Assembly (NCBI GenBank): GCA_022573225.1 | Contig: JACZUI010000010.1 | Coordinates: forward strand, 1-59,191 | Source of the DNA: Acidobacteriota bacterium | GTDB lineage: Bacteria > Actinomycetota > Acidimicrobiia > Spongiisociales > ZC4RG35 | DNA: 59,191 nucleotides | Reading direction: 5' to 3' | In this document: in pieces, positions 17,792-26,059 of the stretch | How positions within the stretch are numbered: position 1 is the first letter of the stretch | Layout of the letters: each line of letters opens with the position of its first letter | Translations under genes and position numbers: made by a program | Notes under the pieces: model-generated | What the model saw: the letters and a program-made list of their open reading frames with translations, nothing else | The model's database searches: none | What the model was told of the DNA's origin: nothing

Positions 17792-18334
17792 TCAGCGATC
17801 CAGTCCTCCGGATAGCTCGATCCGCATCTGCATGTGCGGCTGGCGGTACGCGATGGCCGGCTTGCCGTCCTGGTGCCAGCCAAGGTGTTCGAAGAAGTTG
17901 ATATTCGATACCTGAACCGTCGCGACCATCTCGTGGCCACCCAGCTCACCGGCAATCTGAACTGCTGCTTGGACGAGTCGCTTTCCGATCACCATCTTTC
18001 GCAGGGGCGCCGCTACGGCGAGGCGATCGCCTTTCCACAACCCGGAGTCGTCCAGACGGTAGATCCTGACGGTGCCCCCGACCACACCACCGACGTCCGC
18101 AATGAGGTGAATCGTGGCGTCGTCCTCATCCCGGACGTCCTGATCGCTCACATCGAAGATCGACTGTTCAACCACGAAGACCTGATGGCGCAGCTGGGCG
18201 CAGATCGACCGCTCGGTTTCGTTCTCGGCTGACCGGCACACGATCTCGACGTGAGCGCCGCTTACGCGCTCGAGGTCAGTCGACGGATCGAACGGGGATA
18301 AGAGTTCGGGTTTCTTCCGGTGCTGAGAGCTCAA
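17792..18334 (-). CDS. GNAT acetyltransferase, Sll0786/MSMEG_0567 family
   Basis: About 180 aa. GNAT core: ICAQLRHQVFVVEQSIF near the N-terminus, GTVRIYRLD, then the acetyl-CoA pyrophosphate region RKMVIGKRLVQAA, and NINFFEHLGWHQDGKPA at the end. This matches the 'nitrogen starvation N-acetyltransferase' of Nit1C clusters. The TTG start at 18334 overlaps the radical SAM gene by 59 bp and has AGGAG close by; a GTG at 18241 is an alternative that removes the overlap. Substrate unknown. Confidence 0.78.
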   Translation of the reverse strand: MSSQHRKKPELLSPFDPSTDLERVSGAHVEIVCRSAENETERSICAQLRHQVFVVEQSIFDVSDQDVRDEDDATIHLIADVGGVVGGTVRIYRLDDSGLWKGDRLAVAAPLRKMVIGKRLVQAAVQIAGELGGHEMVATVQVSNINFFEHLGWHQDGKPAIAYRQPHMQMRIELSGGLDR

Positions 18335-19445
18335 CTAACTCCTGCTCGATCAGACTCATGCCAGAGCACGCCTGACAGCGGGCACATCCAGCTGAGACGG
18401 TCCAGGACCCGATGCCTCGCTCCAACAGGTAGGGCACGACTTGGCGGTAAATTGACTCGGTGTACCGGGCATCGGGCGGCAGCAGATCCTCGAGAAGGCT
18501 CCCCGGCACCGGCCGGAGCGGCACGATGAAGGGATATACACCAATGTCGATCGCTCGCTTGCATCCCGCGACGGTCAGATCCGGGTCCTCGCCCAGGCCG
18601 AGGATGACGTAGGTCGACACCTGTCCTTCACCGAATACCTCGACCGCACGCTCCCACGCCGTGAAATATCCCTCGATCCCGGTCCGCGCCTTCGGGGGCG
18701 CGATTTCTGCCAGGGTGGTCGGATCGAATGACTCGACGTGCATGCCGACCGCACTGACTCCCATATCGTGCACCCGGTTGAGCACATCGAGGTCATCGGG
18801 AGGCTCGAACTGAGCTTCGACCGGCAACCCGCTGGCGTTGTGCATTGCCTCCGCGCATCGCCCCACGTACAACGCTCCCTTGTCAGGACCATAGGTGCTG
18901 CCCGTCGTGAGGGTAATGTCCACGGCGCCGTCGAGTTCCTTTGCCGCTACCGCCACCTCGGCCAGATGCTCTGGCCGCTTTGCCGGTATGGTATTTCCAG
19001 ACTCGAGCGAGAGTTCGATCCCGCAGAAAGTGCATTGGTCGTCGGTGCCCCAATACGCGCACGTCTGCACCACGGTGCTCGCCAGCGAATCGAGATGGAG
19101 TAAGGCGATCTTCCAGTACGGGATCCCGTCATCGGTTGAGAGGTCGTAGAACTCGGGTCGCGCGGCGACTTCCGCAGAGGCGATGCGCTCGTCGTCCTTG
19201 AAGATCGCCCACTGCCCAAACACATCCTCGCGCAGCGAGTAGGGCGAATCGGCAACAAAACCGGCACCAACCGGCGCCGTGATGAAGACTCCCTCGATGC
19301 TGATCATGCCCGCGTCGGACGGACCAGCTCCTCCGACCCGAGTTGTCTCTCCGGTTTGCTCGATCCTGAGTCCGCGGCTTTGAATATCGGCGATCAGCGG
19401 CGCGAGTTCGGGCTGAAGCGCCGACGGGCTACCAGGCTGCGCCAT
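18276..19445 (-). CDS. Radical SAM protein, MSMEG_0568 family
   Basis: 389 aa. The cluster-binding cysteines are C129, C138 and C141 (TCAYWGTDDQCTFCGIE), a CX8CX2C spacing instead of the usual CX3CX2C, as expected for this Nit1C-associated family. The SAM barrel follows (DITLTTGSTYGPDKGA, VEAQFEPPDDLDVLNR). Extra cysteines near the C-terminus (CARCQACSG) may hold an auxiliary cluster. It overlaps the amidohydrolase by 17 bp and the GNAT by up to 59 bp, giving one operon. Reaction unknown. Confidence 0.85.
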   Translation of the reverse strand: MAQPGSPSALQPELAPLIADIQSRGLRIEQTGETTRVGGAGPSDAGMISIEGVFITAPVGAGFVADSPYSLREDVFGQWAIFKDDERIASAEVAARPEFYDLSTDDGIPYWKIALLHLDSLASTVVQTCAYWGTDDQCTFCGIELSLESGNTIPAKRPEHLAEVAVAAKELDGAVDITLTTGSTYGPDKGALYVGRCAEAMHNASGLPVEAQFEPPDDLDVLNRVHDMGVSAVGMHVESFDPTTLAEIAPPKARTGIEGYFTAWERAVEVFGEGQVSTYVILGLGEDPDLTVAGCKRAIDIGVYPFIVPLRPVPGSLLEDLLPPDARYTESIYRQVVPYLLERGIGSWTVSAGCARCQACSGMSLIEQELVELSAPEETRTLIPVRSVD

Positions 19446-20289
19446 AGAGATCCTCGAAGTTCTGATAGAAGACGCGATCCTTCAACTCTTCGCTCACATT
19501 GGCGCCTTCGATCTTCCAGTACTCACTCCAGAAGTCGCTCCACGGCTCGTCGGACGCAAAGATCACCCGGTCCCCGCCGACCCCGCGCTTCTCGATCTCG
19601 TCGAGGAGCCAGCGGGCGCCAAAACCGACGGTCCACGTCGTGTCTGCATAGACCTTGTATCCGTCTTCGACCCAATCGAGAAACCTCGGGACGAGCTTGA
19701 TGTGGCCACTCACGCCGCCACCGAAATGCACGAGGTAGATCTTGACCCGCTTGCCGTACCGCTCGACCAGCGGGATGAAATTGTTGAGATCAGATGCGCC
19801 GCCAGGACTGGTGTGGAAATGGAACACGAGGTCGTGCTCCTCGGCCGTGTTGAAGCATGCGTCCGCCACCTCACGGGTGTCGTCGTCCCATTCGTCCGGG
19901 TTCGGGTTCCCTCCCAGGAGGAATGTGGTTTTTAGCGCAACGACGCGCTCTTCGCCGGCGTGCGCCAGAGACTCCATCGTCATGTCTTTGTTCTGCGGGA
20001 GAAACGAAACCCACAGCGCTCCCGCGAGCCGATCGCTCGAGGTGACCGCGTCCAGCATCACCTCGTTGAGTGAGAAAGGCTGCGACTGCACGGGAATCCC
20101 GTAGTTCGGGATCACGAGCCCGCGTTCTGCCCCGAATCTGTCAAGGTGGGCTAGATAGGCAGCGGTATCCGGGAAGTCGTACACGGTCGGCTTGACTGGT
20201 TCCTTCAGGTCATAGAACTTCCACGCCTCCATGGCCCCGATATGGCTGTGTCCGTCAATCACCCGCCGGGTCACCTTCGGGGAACTCAT
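19429..20289 (-). CDS. Amidohydrolase-2-family metal hydrolase
   Basis: 286 aa. N-terminal metal site VIDGHSHIG, a mid-barrel FHFHTSPGG (HxH), VHFGGG and the terminal acid in FASDEPWSDFW are as in amidohydrolase-2 / ACMSD-like enzymes. ATG 20289 has AGGAGG at 7-nt spacing. It heads the minus-strand operon with the radical SAM and GNAT genes. It could hydrolyse or decarboxylate the compound handled by the cluster; it is not a nitrilase, although nitrilase would be expected in a complete Nit1C set. Confidence 0.8.
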   Translation of the reverse strand: MSSPKVTRRVIDGHSHIGAMEAWKFYDLKEPVKPTVYDFPDTAAYLAHLDRFGAERGLVIPNYGIPVQSQPFSLNEVMLDAVTSSDRLAGALWVSFLPQNKDMTMESLAHAGEERVVALKTTFLLGGNPNPDEWDDDTREVADACFNTAEEHDLVFHFHTSPGGASDLNNFIPLVERYGKRVKIYLVHFGGGVSGHIKLVPRFLDWVEDGYKVYADTTWTVGFGARWLLDEIEKRGVGGDRVIFASDEPWSDFWSEYWKIEGANVSEELKDRVFYQNFEDLYGAAW

Positions 20290-20771
20290 CACTCAACCTC
20301 CTTCGGTTCGCTAACTGAATGCGGCCCGGTTCGCTACGCGACTCGATCAACGCTGAGCGTCGCTTTCCCGGCCCGTCGTCGCTGGTGGTGGTCGGGTGGG
20401 CCGTTTACTTTCGGCAACGTTCATCTTCTATGGTGCCACACTATATACGTCGGCCGCGGGCCGTCGCATTGAAGGCTTCGGGTCACCATCGGGGGTCGGC
20501 CGGTCCCCGATGAGCATCTCCAACACCCTTTTCCCGGGGGAGGTAATCGAATCTGGTCCTGTAGCGCTGCGTCAACTATCCTCAACACTCCGTAGCCTTT
20601 GGTGGATAGCAACGGACGACATCAAGGCGAACAACCGATGCGCGCCCACCCCAAAAGCGTGTGCCAGAAGATCCTTCGACGAGAGGTGGACATGGTTCCG
20701 GACCCCACAACCGACCCATCCCGACCCGGACGAGAGCGGTGCCGGGCGCGGGCCGGTGGCCGGAGAAAGGC
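20290..20771. promoter_or_regulatory. 482-bp divergent intergenic region
   Basis: Separates the amidohydrolase operon (minus) from the carbamate kinase-FdrA-glycosyltransferase operon (plus). No convincing gene. A possible plus-strand promoter is TTCATC (20421-20426) with TATATA (20443-20448). An inverted repeat ACTATCC...GGATAG lies around 20575-20610. The length and divergence suggest that shared regulation of the two operons is read here. Confidence 0.45.
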
Positions 20772-21716
20772 ATGACCACGGTCGTCGTCGCCTTGGGAGG
20801 AAATGCGCTGACAAAGCCCGGAGAAGCGGGCACGGCCGCCGAGCAAGCTTCCAACGCCGCCCGAATGGCCGTCTCAGTCGGCGAGCTCGTCACGGCGGGG
20901 CACAGGATCGTCGTGACGCACGGCAACGGCCCTCAAGTCGGCAACGTGGCCATACAGCAGTTCGCTGCGAGGGACGTCGTGCCCGCCCTGCCGCTCCACT
21001 TGATAGGAGCCATGACGCAGGGCTACATGGGAAGCATCATCATCAGAGCACTTTGGAACCAATTGCCCGGGCACCGCGGCCGGCTTGCGGCGATCATTAC
21101 GCACGCCATCGTCCGCAAGGACGATGCAAATGCTGCCTTCTCAGAACCGACCAAGCCGATTGGGCCGTTCCTCGAGGACGATGACGTCACGGACGCCACG
21201 GCTCGAGGTTGGACCGTCGCGGAGGATTCCGGTCGTGGCCATCGACGGATCGTTCCGTCACCACGGCCGCGCGAAGTGCTCGAGGCGGCAGCGATCGAGT
21301 CGTTACTCGATAACGGCTTCCTTGTCGTTGCCGGCGGAGGCGGCGGCATTCCGATCATCCGCAACCCTGATGGGCTCCAAGGCGTCGAGGCAGTCATCGA
21401 CAAGGATCGACTTGCCGTGCAGATTGCGTTGGCCGTGAAGGCGGAGGTGCTCGCGTTGGTTACAGGCGTGGACCACGTCCTGCTCGGGTTCGGAACGCCA
21501 CACGAGCGATCGATCGGTCGGATGACGACCTCTGAGGCGGCCCACTTCATGGCCGCTGGAGAATTCCCGGCCGGCAGCATGGGGCCCAAGATCGAGTCGG
21601 CCATCGAATTCGTGGATGGCGGTGGCGAATACGCCGTCATCACGTCGACCGATCAGCTCGCGGCCGCGCTGCGCGGTGAGGCTGGTTCGCGAGTGGTCAG
21701 AAACAGCGCGGCATGA
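20772..21716 (+). CDS. arcC: Carbamate kinase
   Basis: 314 aa, normal length. Motifs: VALGGNAL at the start, VTHGNGPQVGN (about 50-60), VVAGGGGGIP and AVIDKDRLA. It transfers phosphate from carbamoyl phosphate to ADP, yielding ATP, CO2 and ammonia. It overlaps fdrA by 4 bp (ATGA), as expected if it uses carbamoyl phosphate released by the FdrA/AllG/AllH complex (the E. coli allK role). ATG 20772 has GGAGAAAGG just upstream; the frame is open further upstream without a kinase-like sequence. Confidence 0.9.
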   Translation: MTTVVVALGGNALTKPGEAGTAAEQASNAARMAVSVGELVTAGHRIVVTHGNGPQVGNVAIQQFAARDVVPALPLHLIGAMTQGYMGSIIIRALWNQLPGHRGRLAAIITHAIVRKDDANAAFSEPTKPIGPFLEDDDVTDATARGWTVAEDSGRGHRRIVPSPRPREVLEAAAIESLLDNGFLVVAGGGGGIPIIRNPDGLQGVEAVIDKDRLAVQIALAVKAEVLALVTGVDHVLLGFGTPHERSIGRMTTSEAAHFMAAGEFPAGSMGPKIESAIEFVDGGGEYAVITSTDQLAAALRGEAGSRVVRNSAA

Positions 21717-23257
21717 CCAACCACCACATCCGGGGCTATCCGAACATGTACGTCGATTCCGTCAAGCTGCTCGCAGGGTCGAGAGCGATTTTCGAGACGC
21801 CAGGCATCGAATGGGGGACGGTCGTGACCGGAACCCCGGCCAACATCGAGATCTTGATAGCGGAGGGCTTCGAGGAGACGGAGCTGGCCGACGTAGGCGC
21901 CAGCGATTTGGTCATGGCCATTCGGGGTGGTGACGTCGAACGTGCCATCTCGAACGCCGAGACCGCGATGTTCACAACGCCGACGAAGGCCATATCCGCC
22001 TCAGATAGTTCGTCGTTCCGCAGCATCGAGGAGACCGCGACCCTATCGGAGCCCCCGAATCTGGCGGTCATCTCCGTCGGCGGCGCCTATGCCACACTCG
22101 AGGCACACAAGGCGATCAGCGCCGGGATGGACGTGTTGCTGTTCAGCGACAACGTGTCGCTGGATGACGAGATCGAACTAAAGCAGCGAGCACTTGACCG
22201 ATCGTTGCTCATGATGGGACCGGGCGCCGGAACTGCGGTGATCGACGGTGTCGGTCTCGGCTTCGCCAACGCAGTTCGAAAGGGTCCGATTGGCGTGGTC
22301 GCCGCTGCGGGTACCGGCGCACAAGAGGTGATGAGCCTGATCGATCGAGCGGGTCTCGGTGTCACGCAGGTGATCGGCGTCGGCGGTAGAGACCTCTCTG
22401 AATCGGTCGCAGGGCTGATGACGGCCCAGGCTATCCGCAGCCTGGAGAACGATCCCGAGACTGAGGCAATTCTGTTGGTGTCGAAGCCGCCGTCGTCCCA
22501 TGTGTCGGAGCGGTTGCTCGACCGACCGTCTGTCAAACCGATCGTGGCGGCTTTGATCGGCATCGACGAACCCATAGAGGTCGCTCCCCATGTCACGCTG
22601 GCTTCGGATCTCGAAGAGGGTGTCGATGCCGTCATCTCGGCGGTTGGGGCGGAGTTGGCTCAAACAGAGGCCGGACTCCTGGACCTGGCCACGGAGGCGA
22701 TAGGGCGGGTGGACGATTCGAGAACCGCGATTCGGGGATTGTTCTCTGGAGGAACGTTGTGCTTCGAGGCTATGACGCTCATGTCCGAGCACGGTCTCCG
22801 GGTCCACTCGAATACGCCGCTCCGGCCCGATCTGGCGCTTGACCGCGCCGAGATCAACAGTCACATCTGCGTCGACCTCGGCGAAGAGGAATACACAAGG
22901 ACGCACCTGCATCCGATGATCGATCCGGCAGCGCGATTGGGTTTGATCGAAAGGGAAGGAGCCCTTCCCGGAACAGCGGTTGTCCTGCTGGATGTGGTCT
23001 TGGGATACGGCAGTCACGATGATCCAGCCGGCGAGCTGGCGCCCGCGTGCGCGGATGTGATGGCGATCGAGGGCGGACCTCAGGTCGTCGCGTACATCCT
23101 CGGGACGGATTCCGACCCGCAAGGTATCGCGAGCCAACGTCAAAAGCTCGAAGATGCCGGGGCTATCATCGCCCCGACCAACGTCCGCGCCGCGCTGATG
23201 GCCGTCGCGATCGCCACCCGGCGCCCAGAAATCAGCGAGTTTCAGAGGAGCCGGTGA
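21713..23257 (+). CDS. fdrA: FdrA/AllF-like acyl-CoA-synthetase-fold subunit
   Basis: 514 aa. FdrA resembles succinyl-CoA synthetase alpha subunit: SVGGAYATLEAHKAI (Rossmann), GPGAGTAVIDGVGLGFAN, VAAAGTGAQEVMSLIDR, IGVGGRDLSESV, then GLFSGGTLCFEAM. In E. coli it is the AllF subunit of oxamate carbamoyltransferase. Here it is coupled to carbamate kinase, while AllG and AllH are 11 kb away on the other strand. Expected role: release of carbamoyl phosphate from an N-carbamoyl compound such as oxalurate; the substrate is not proven. Confidence 0.85.
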   Translation: MTNHHIRGYPNMYVDSVKLLAGSRAIFETPGIEWGTVVTGTPANIEILIAEGFEETELADVGASDLVMAIRGGDVERAISNAETAMFTTPTKAISASDSSSFRSIEETATLSEPPNLAVISVGGAYATLEAHKAISAGMDVLLFSDNVSLDDEIELKQRALDRSLLMMGPGAGTAVIDGVGLGFANAVRKGPIGVVAAAGTGAQEVMSLIDRAGLGVTQVIGVGGRDLSESVAGLMTAQAIRSLENDPETEAILLVSKPPSSHVSERLLDRPSVKPIVAALIGIDEPIEVAPHVTLASDLEEGVDAVISAVGAELAQTEAGLLDLATEAIGRVDDSRTAIRGLFSGGTLCFEAMTLMSEHGLRVHSNTPLRPDLALDRAEINSHICVDLGEEEYTRTHLHPMIDPAARLGLIEREGALPGTAVVLLDVVLGYGSHDDPAGELAPACADVMAIEGGPQVVAYILGTDSDPQGIASQRQKLEDAGAIIAPTNVRAALMAVAIATRRPEISEFQRSR

Positions 23258-23336
23258 TGCGAACAGCTTGGCTCGTATGTGGAGAGTCGGCGCCATGGGC
23301 GTTTCCCGCCCCATCCGCCGGTACCTGTGGGCTCCG

Positions 23337-24515
23337 ATGAGCGTCGCGTTTGTCACATACTCGACCAAGCCTCGTGGGGGAGTAGTCCACACGCTCGAGC
23401 TCGCGGAAGCCTTGCTCGCTGATGGAGTGGATGTCCACATCGTCGCGCTCGGTGATCCCCGGACCGGGTTCTTCCGTGAGACGAAGGTGCCCCATACGGT
23501 CATTCCAGGTCCTAAGTGGGATGCCGAAACGCTCGACGAGCGCGTGTTCAGATCGATTGATGCCCTCGCGGATGGTCTCCGACCGCTGGCCACAAAGTTC
23601 TCCATTCTTCACACTCAGGATTGCATCGCCGCTCGAGCGGCTGCCCGCGTCAGAGACGAGTTCCCGCTAGATGACCAGCAGCGCCCGTGTGTGGTCCGGA
23701 CGGTGCATCACGTCGACGATTTCACGACCCAGGCCCTGATCGACTGTCAGCGTCACGCGATCATCGAACCCGACGAATTGATCGTGGTCAGTCGAGAGTG
23801 GCAAGGGATTTTGCGCGACGAGTTCAGTCTCGAGGCCACGGTCATTCACAACGGAGTCAACACCGCGAAGCTATCGCCGGCCGGCGAAGTCGATCGTGCC
23901 GGTTTGCGGGCATCCATTGGTGCCGGCTCGCGATTCCTGTTCCTGACCGTCGGAGGAATCGAGCCACGTAAAGGCACCATGGAGATGATCGAGGCGATGG
24001 CCTCCCTCAAGGCATCGATGGCGGTTCCACCGCTACTCGCCCTCGTCGGCGGCCACTCCTTCCAGGACTACACCTCTTACCGAACCGCGGCATTCGCCCG
24101 CGCCGAGGAGCTGGGCATCTCCATGAACCACGACATCGTCCAACTCGGTACGGTCTCAGATCGCGAGCTATCCGACTGGTATCACACTGCAGACGCATTT
24201 CTGTTTCCGTCCCTCAAGGAAGGATGGGGCCTGGTCGCAATGGAGGCACTCGCGGTCGGCCTGCCTTTGATCGCCACGGACATCCCCGTCTTTCGGGAGT
24301 ACCTCGTGGATGGCGAAACCGCAATACTCGTGCCGCCCCGCGACCACGACAGCCTGGCCGCGGCGATGCGAAAACTGATCGAGAATCAGGAGGTCCGTGA
24401 TCGCCTGGCGGCCGCAGGCCGTGTGATGGTGCAGCGGTTCACCTGGGCTCAGGCCGCGGCCGACCATCGCAGAATCTACGAGCGGCTCGGCGTCGGGCAA
24501 CGGTCGGCCGTCTAA
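23337..24515 (+). CDS. Glycosyltransferase, MSMEG_0565 family
   Basis: About 392 aa, GT-B fold, group 1 glycosyltransferase. The N-terminal FVTYSTKPRGGVVHTLELAE is the signature of the Nit1C-associated family. The donor-site region shows VGGIEPRKGTMEMI and the acidic FPSLKEGWGLVAMEALAVGLP. Start at ATG 23337 chosen by family N-terminus; no strong RBS. Its stop codon overlaps the stop of the convergent gene. It presumably glycosylates the cluster's product or a carrier; sugar and acceptor unknown. Confidence 0.82.
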   Translation: MSVAFVTYSTKPRGGVVHTLELAEALLADGVDVHIVALGDPRTGFFRETKVPHTVIPGPKWDAETLDERVFRSIDALADGLRPLATKFSILHTQDCIAARAAARVRDEFPLDDQQRPCVVRTVHHVDDFTTQALIDCQRHAIIEPDELIVVSREWQGILRDEFSLEATVIHNGVNTAKLSPAGEVDRAGLRASIGAGSRFLFLTVGGIEPRKGTMEMIEAMASLKASMAVPPLLALVGGHSFQDYTSYRTAAFARAEELGISMNHDIVQLGTVSDRELSDWYHTADAFLFPSLKEGWGLVAMEALAVGLPLIATDIPVFREYLVDGETAILVPPRDHDSLAAAMRKLIENQEVRDRLAAAGRVMVQRFTWAQAAADHRRIYERLGVGQRSAV

Positions 24516-25132
24516 CTTTCGACGGGTTCCTTGACCGCGGCTATCGCGGCGAGCCACTGTTCGCGATCCGTGAACTGCTGGCGCTCGGGACGAGCATTCG
24601 TATCTAGGTGCTCGCCGGTCGTAGGCTCGAGTTGCAGGATCTCGATCCCGTAGAGCGGCAAGAAGGTTGTCGCGTCGATATCGATGTAGGTATGCATACC
24701 GAGGCCGTCGGGGACTCGCATCTCGATACGCTGAAATCCTGTTGCGGCAGAAGGGCCGTCGTCGCCGGCTTCGGCGAGCGTGACCCAGCCAGGCCCGTCG
24801 CCGGCTTGGGCGATCCGACGGGCAGCTTCGGCTTGTTGGTGCTCTGCGGGGAGCTCTAGGTAACGTTTCAGAAACGCCGCATCGATGAGCAGGGGGCCCA
24901 CAACTGGCGATGGCGCGGCGACTTCCAAGCGGTCGGCTGAGGCCGCCAGCCTGTCGGCGCGGCGCTCATACTCTCCTACCAGATCGTCGACGCTCGTGAC
25001 TCCTGCCAGGTCGTCGGTCATGGCCCGCACCAGGCTGAGGTTGGTCTCATACTGATGCGGGCTGACCAGAATCATCGGATACAGCTTCGCCTCCGAGGCG
25101 CGCCATTGTGCGAGCAGGGCCTCGATGTCCAT
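24512..25132 (-). CDS. Unknown 206-aa protein beside the Sll0783-type gene
   Basis: I do not recognise a family. Soluble; begins MDIEALLAQWRASEAKLYPM and has a helical N-terminal half (to about residue 120) and a strand-rich C-terminal part (FQRIEMRVPDGLGMHTYIDI). No cysteine or metal cluster. The start at ATG 25132 is 26 bp after the Sll0783-type stop and is preceded by GGAG. The ORF could extend to 25543, but that upstream part is antisense-like arginine-rich sequence over another gene. Its conserved context would be the best clue to function. Confidence 0.65.
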   Translation of the reverse strand: MDIEALLAQWRASEAKLYPMILVSPHQYETNLSLVRAMTDDLAGVTSVDDLVGEYERRADRLAASADRLEVAAPSPVVGPLLIDAAFLKRYLELPAEHQQAEAARRIAQAGDGPGWVTLAEAGDDGPSAATGFQRIEMRVPDGLGMHTYIDIDATTFLPLYGIEILQLEPTTGEHLDTNARPERQQFTDREQWLAAIAAVKEPVES

Positions 25133-25158
25133 GCCCACTCCGATGGTTGTGCGGCCGG

Positions 25159-25644
25159 TTAGAGCGTCCAGGTGGCTATGACTAGTGCCTTGGCACGGTA
25201 CGCGGTGAGCGTCGCATCGAGCACGTCGAGCGGATTGATCGGCTTGACACCTTCCATCATGTCGGCCTCGCGCATGCCGTAGAGCATGGCAGCTGAGAAT
25301 CGACACGCGTAGACATGTACCCCTTCGTCGAGCATTGTCTGGATCTGGTTGTTGTACATCATGGCGCCTGGGAAGGCTGCATCGCCGACCTTGGGGAAGC
25401 CGCGGGATGCCGATGCCATCAATGAACCCGGCCCGTATAGGACAAGGTGGGTGTCGAAACCCTTCCGATTGATACGCGTGGTCGTCAGCATGTTGACCAG
25501 GCCAACCGAACCTTCGAACGGCACCGTGTGCATGAACACCCATGCCTGCTCGCCCTCTTCGGCTTGAATGTCGGGGAAGACCTTCTCCTCGTAGTCGACG
25601 ATGGCGTCTCCGGGCTGTACTCGGTCGCTTACAAATTCTGCCAT
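25159..25644 (-). CDS. Sll0783/MSMEG_0572-type nitrogen-starvation protein (DsrE-like)
   Basis: 161 aa. DsrE/F-like alpha-beta fold: VFMHTVPFEGSVGLVNML, THLVLYGPG, AFPGAMMYNNQIQTML, VYACRFSAAMLYG and KPINPLDVLD agree with the family named after Synechocystis Sll0783 and MSMEG_0572, a fixed member of Nit1C clusters. One cysteine is in the VYACRF position where sulfur-relay proteins carry theirs. RBS AAAAAAGGAG upstream of ATG. The leader carries three tandem 13-bp repeats. Biochemical role unknown. Confidence 0.8.
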   Translation of the reverse strand: MAEFVSDRVQPGDAIVDYEEKVFPDIQAEEGEQAWVFMHTVPFEGSVGLVNMLTTTRINRKGFDTHLVLYGPGSLMASASRGFPKVGDAAFPGAMMYNNQIQTMLDEGVHVYACRFSAAMLYGMREADMMEGVKPINPLDVLDATLTAYRAKALVIATWTL

Positions 25645-25654
25645 GTGGGCTCCT

Positions 25655-25694
25655 TTTTTGTCTCAGCCTCTTGTCTCAGCCTTTTGTCTCAGGC
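25655..25694 (-). repeat. Three tandem 13-bp repeats in the Sll0783-type gene leader
   Basis: On the minus strand GGCTGAGACAAAA-like units occur three times in a row (25655-25668, 25669-25681, 25682-25694) immediately upstream of the RBS. They could be regulator-binding iterons or a slippage-prone spacer. Confidence 0.75.
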
Positions 25695-25806
25695 TCGACA
25701 ACCGGGCGTTTCGTTGGTGGCGGCCTTCTCCGACCCGCCTCACCACTGTCTTTCTGCTCGGGCCCGACGTGTCCTTTGCGCCAAGCACGCGCATAACTGT
25801 CTCGGT

Positions 25807-26052
25807 CTAGTTGGCTGCCCTCCTTTCCCACGAACGACGGTGGCTTCCCGGCATGGCCCGCATGATCGCCCCCCGGACCGACCACGGCAACAGCCGATAG
25901 ATCGGGACGAACACATGACGCCAGAAAAGCGCGCCGATACTCTTTGGCTGAAGCGGTCCCGAGCCACTGCGGTACTTCCTCGCCATGTCGACTTGCGCCG
26001 CTTCGAGCAGGTAGTGCTCGGCATTGTGGCGAAGCCAGAGGAAGAACTTCAT
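25807..26052 (-). CDS. Small basic protein of unknown function
   Basis: 81 aa, from ATG 26052, 7 bp after the stop of the flavoprotein gene and on the same strand, so probably co-transcribed. It begins MKFFLWLRHNAEHYLLEAAQ; a possible membrane-surface segment is FWRHVFVPIYRLLPWSVRGAI (about 44-63). Basic residues are abundant and no family is recognised. RBS weak. The next 160 bp before the Sll0783-type gene contain tandem repeats and no gene. Confidence 0.55.
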   Translation of the reverse strand: MKFFLWLRHNAEHYLLEAAQVDMARKYRSGSGPLQPKSIGALFWRHVFVPIYRLLPWSVRGAIMRAMPGSHRRSWERRAAN

Positions 26053-26059
26053 CGTCGGC

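Noticed and set aside
19429-20289. The amidohydrolase as the missing nitrilase
   Set aside because: It has HxH metal sites of the amidohydrolase superfamily, not the Glu-Lys-Cys nitrilase triad.
21713-23257. Succinyl-CoA synthetase alpha subunit
   Set aside because: Length, the GGTLCFEA block and coupling to carbamate kinase fit FdrA/AllF instead; no beta-subunit gene is nearby.
24512-25543. 343-aa version of the 206-aa protein
   Set aside because: The extra N-terminal part lies on top of the Sll0783-type gene in another frame and has Arg/His-rich shadow composition.
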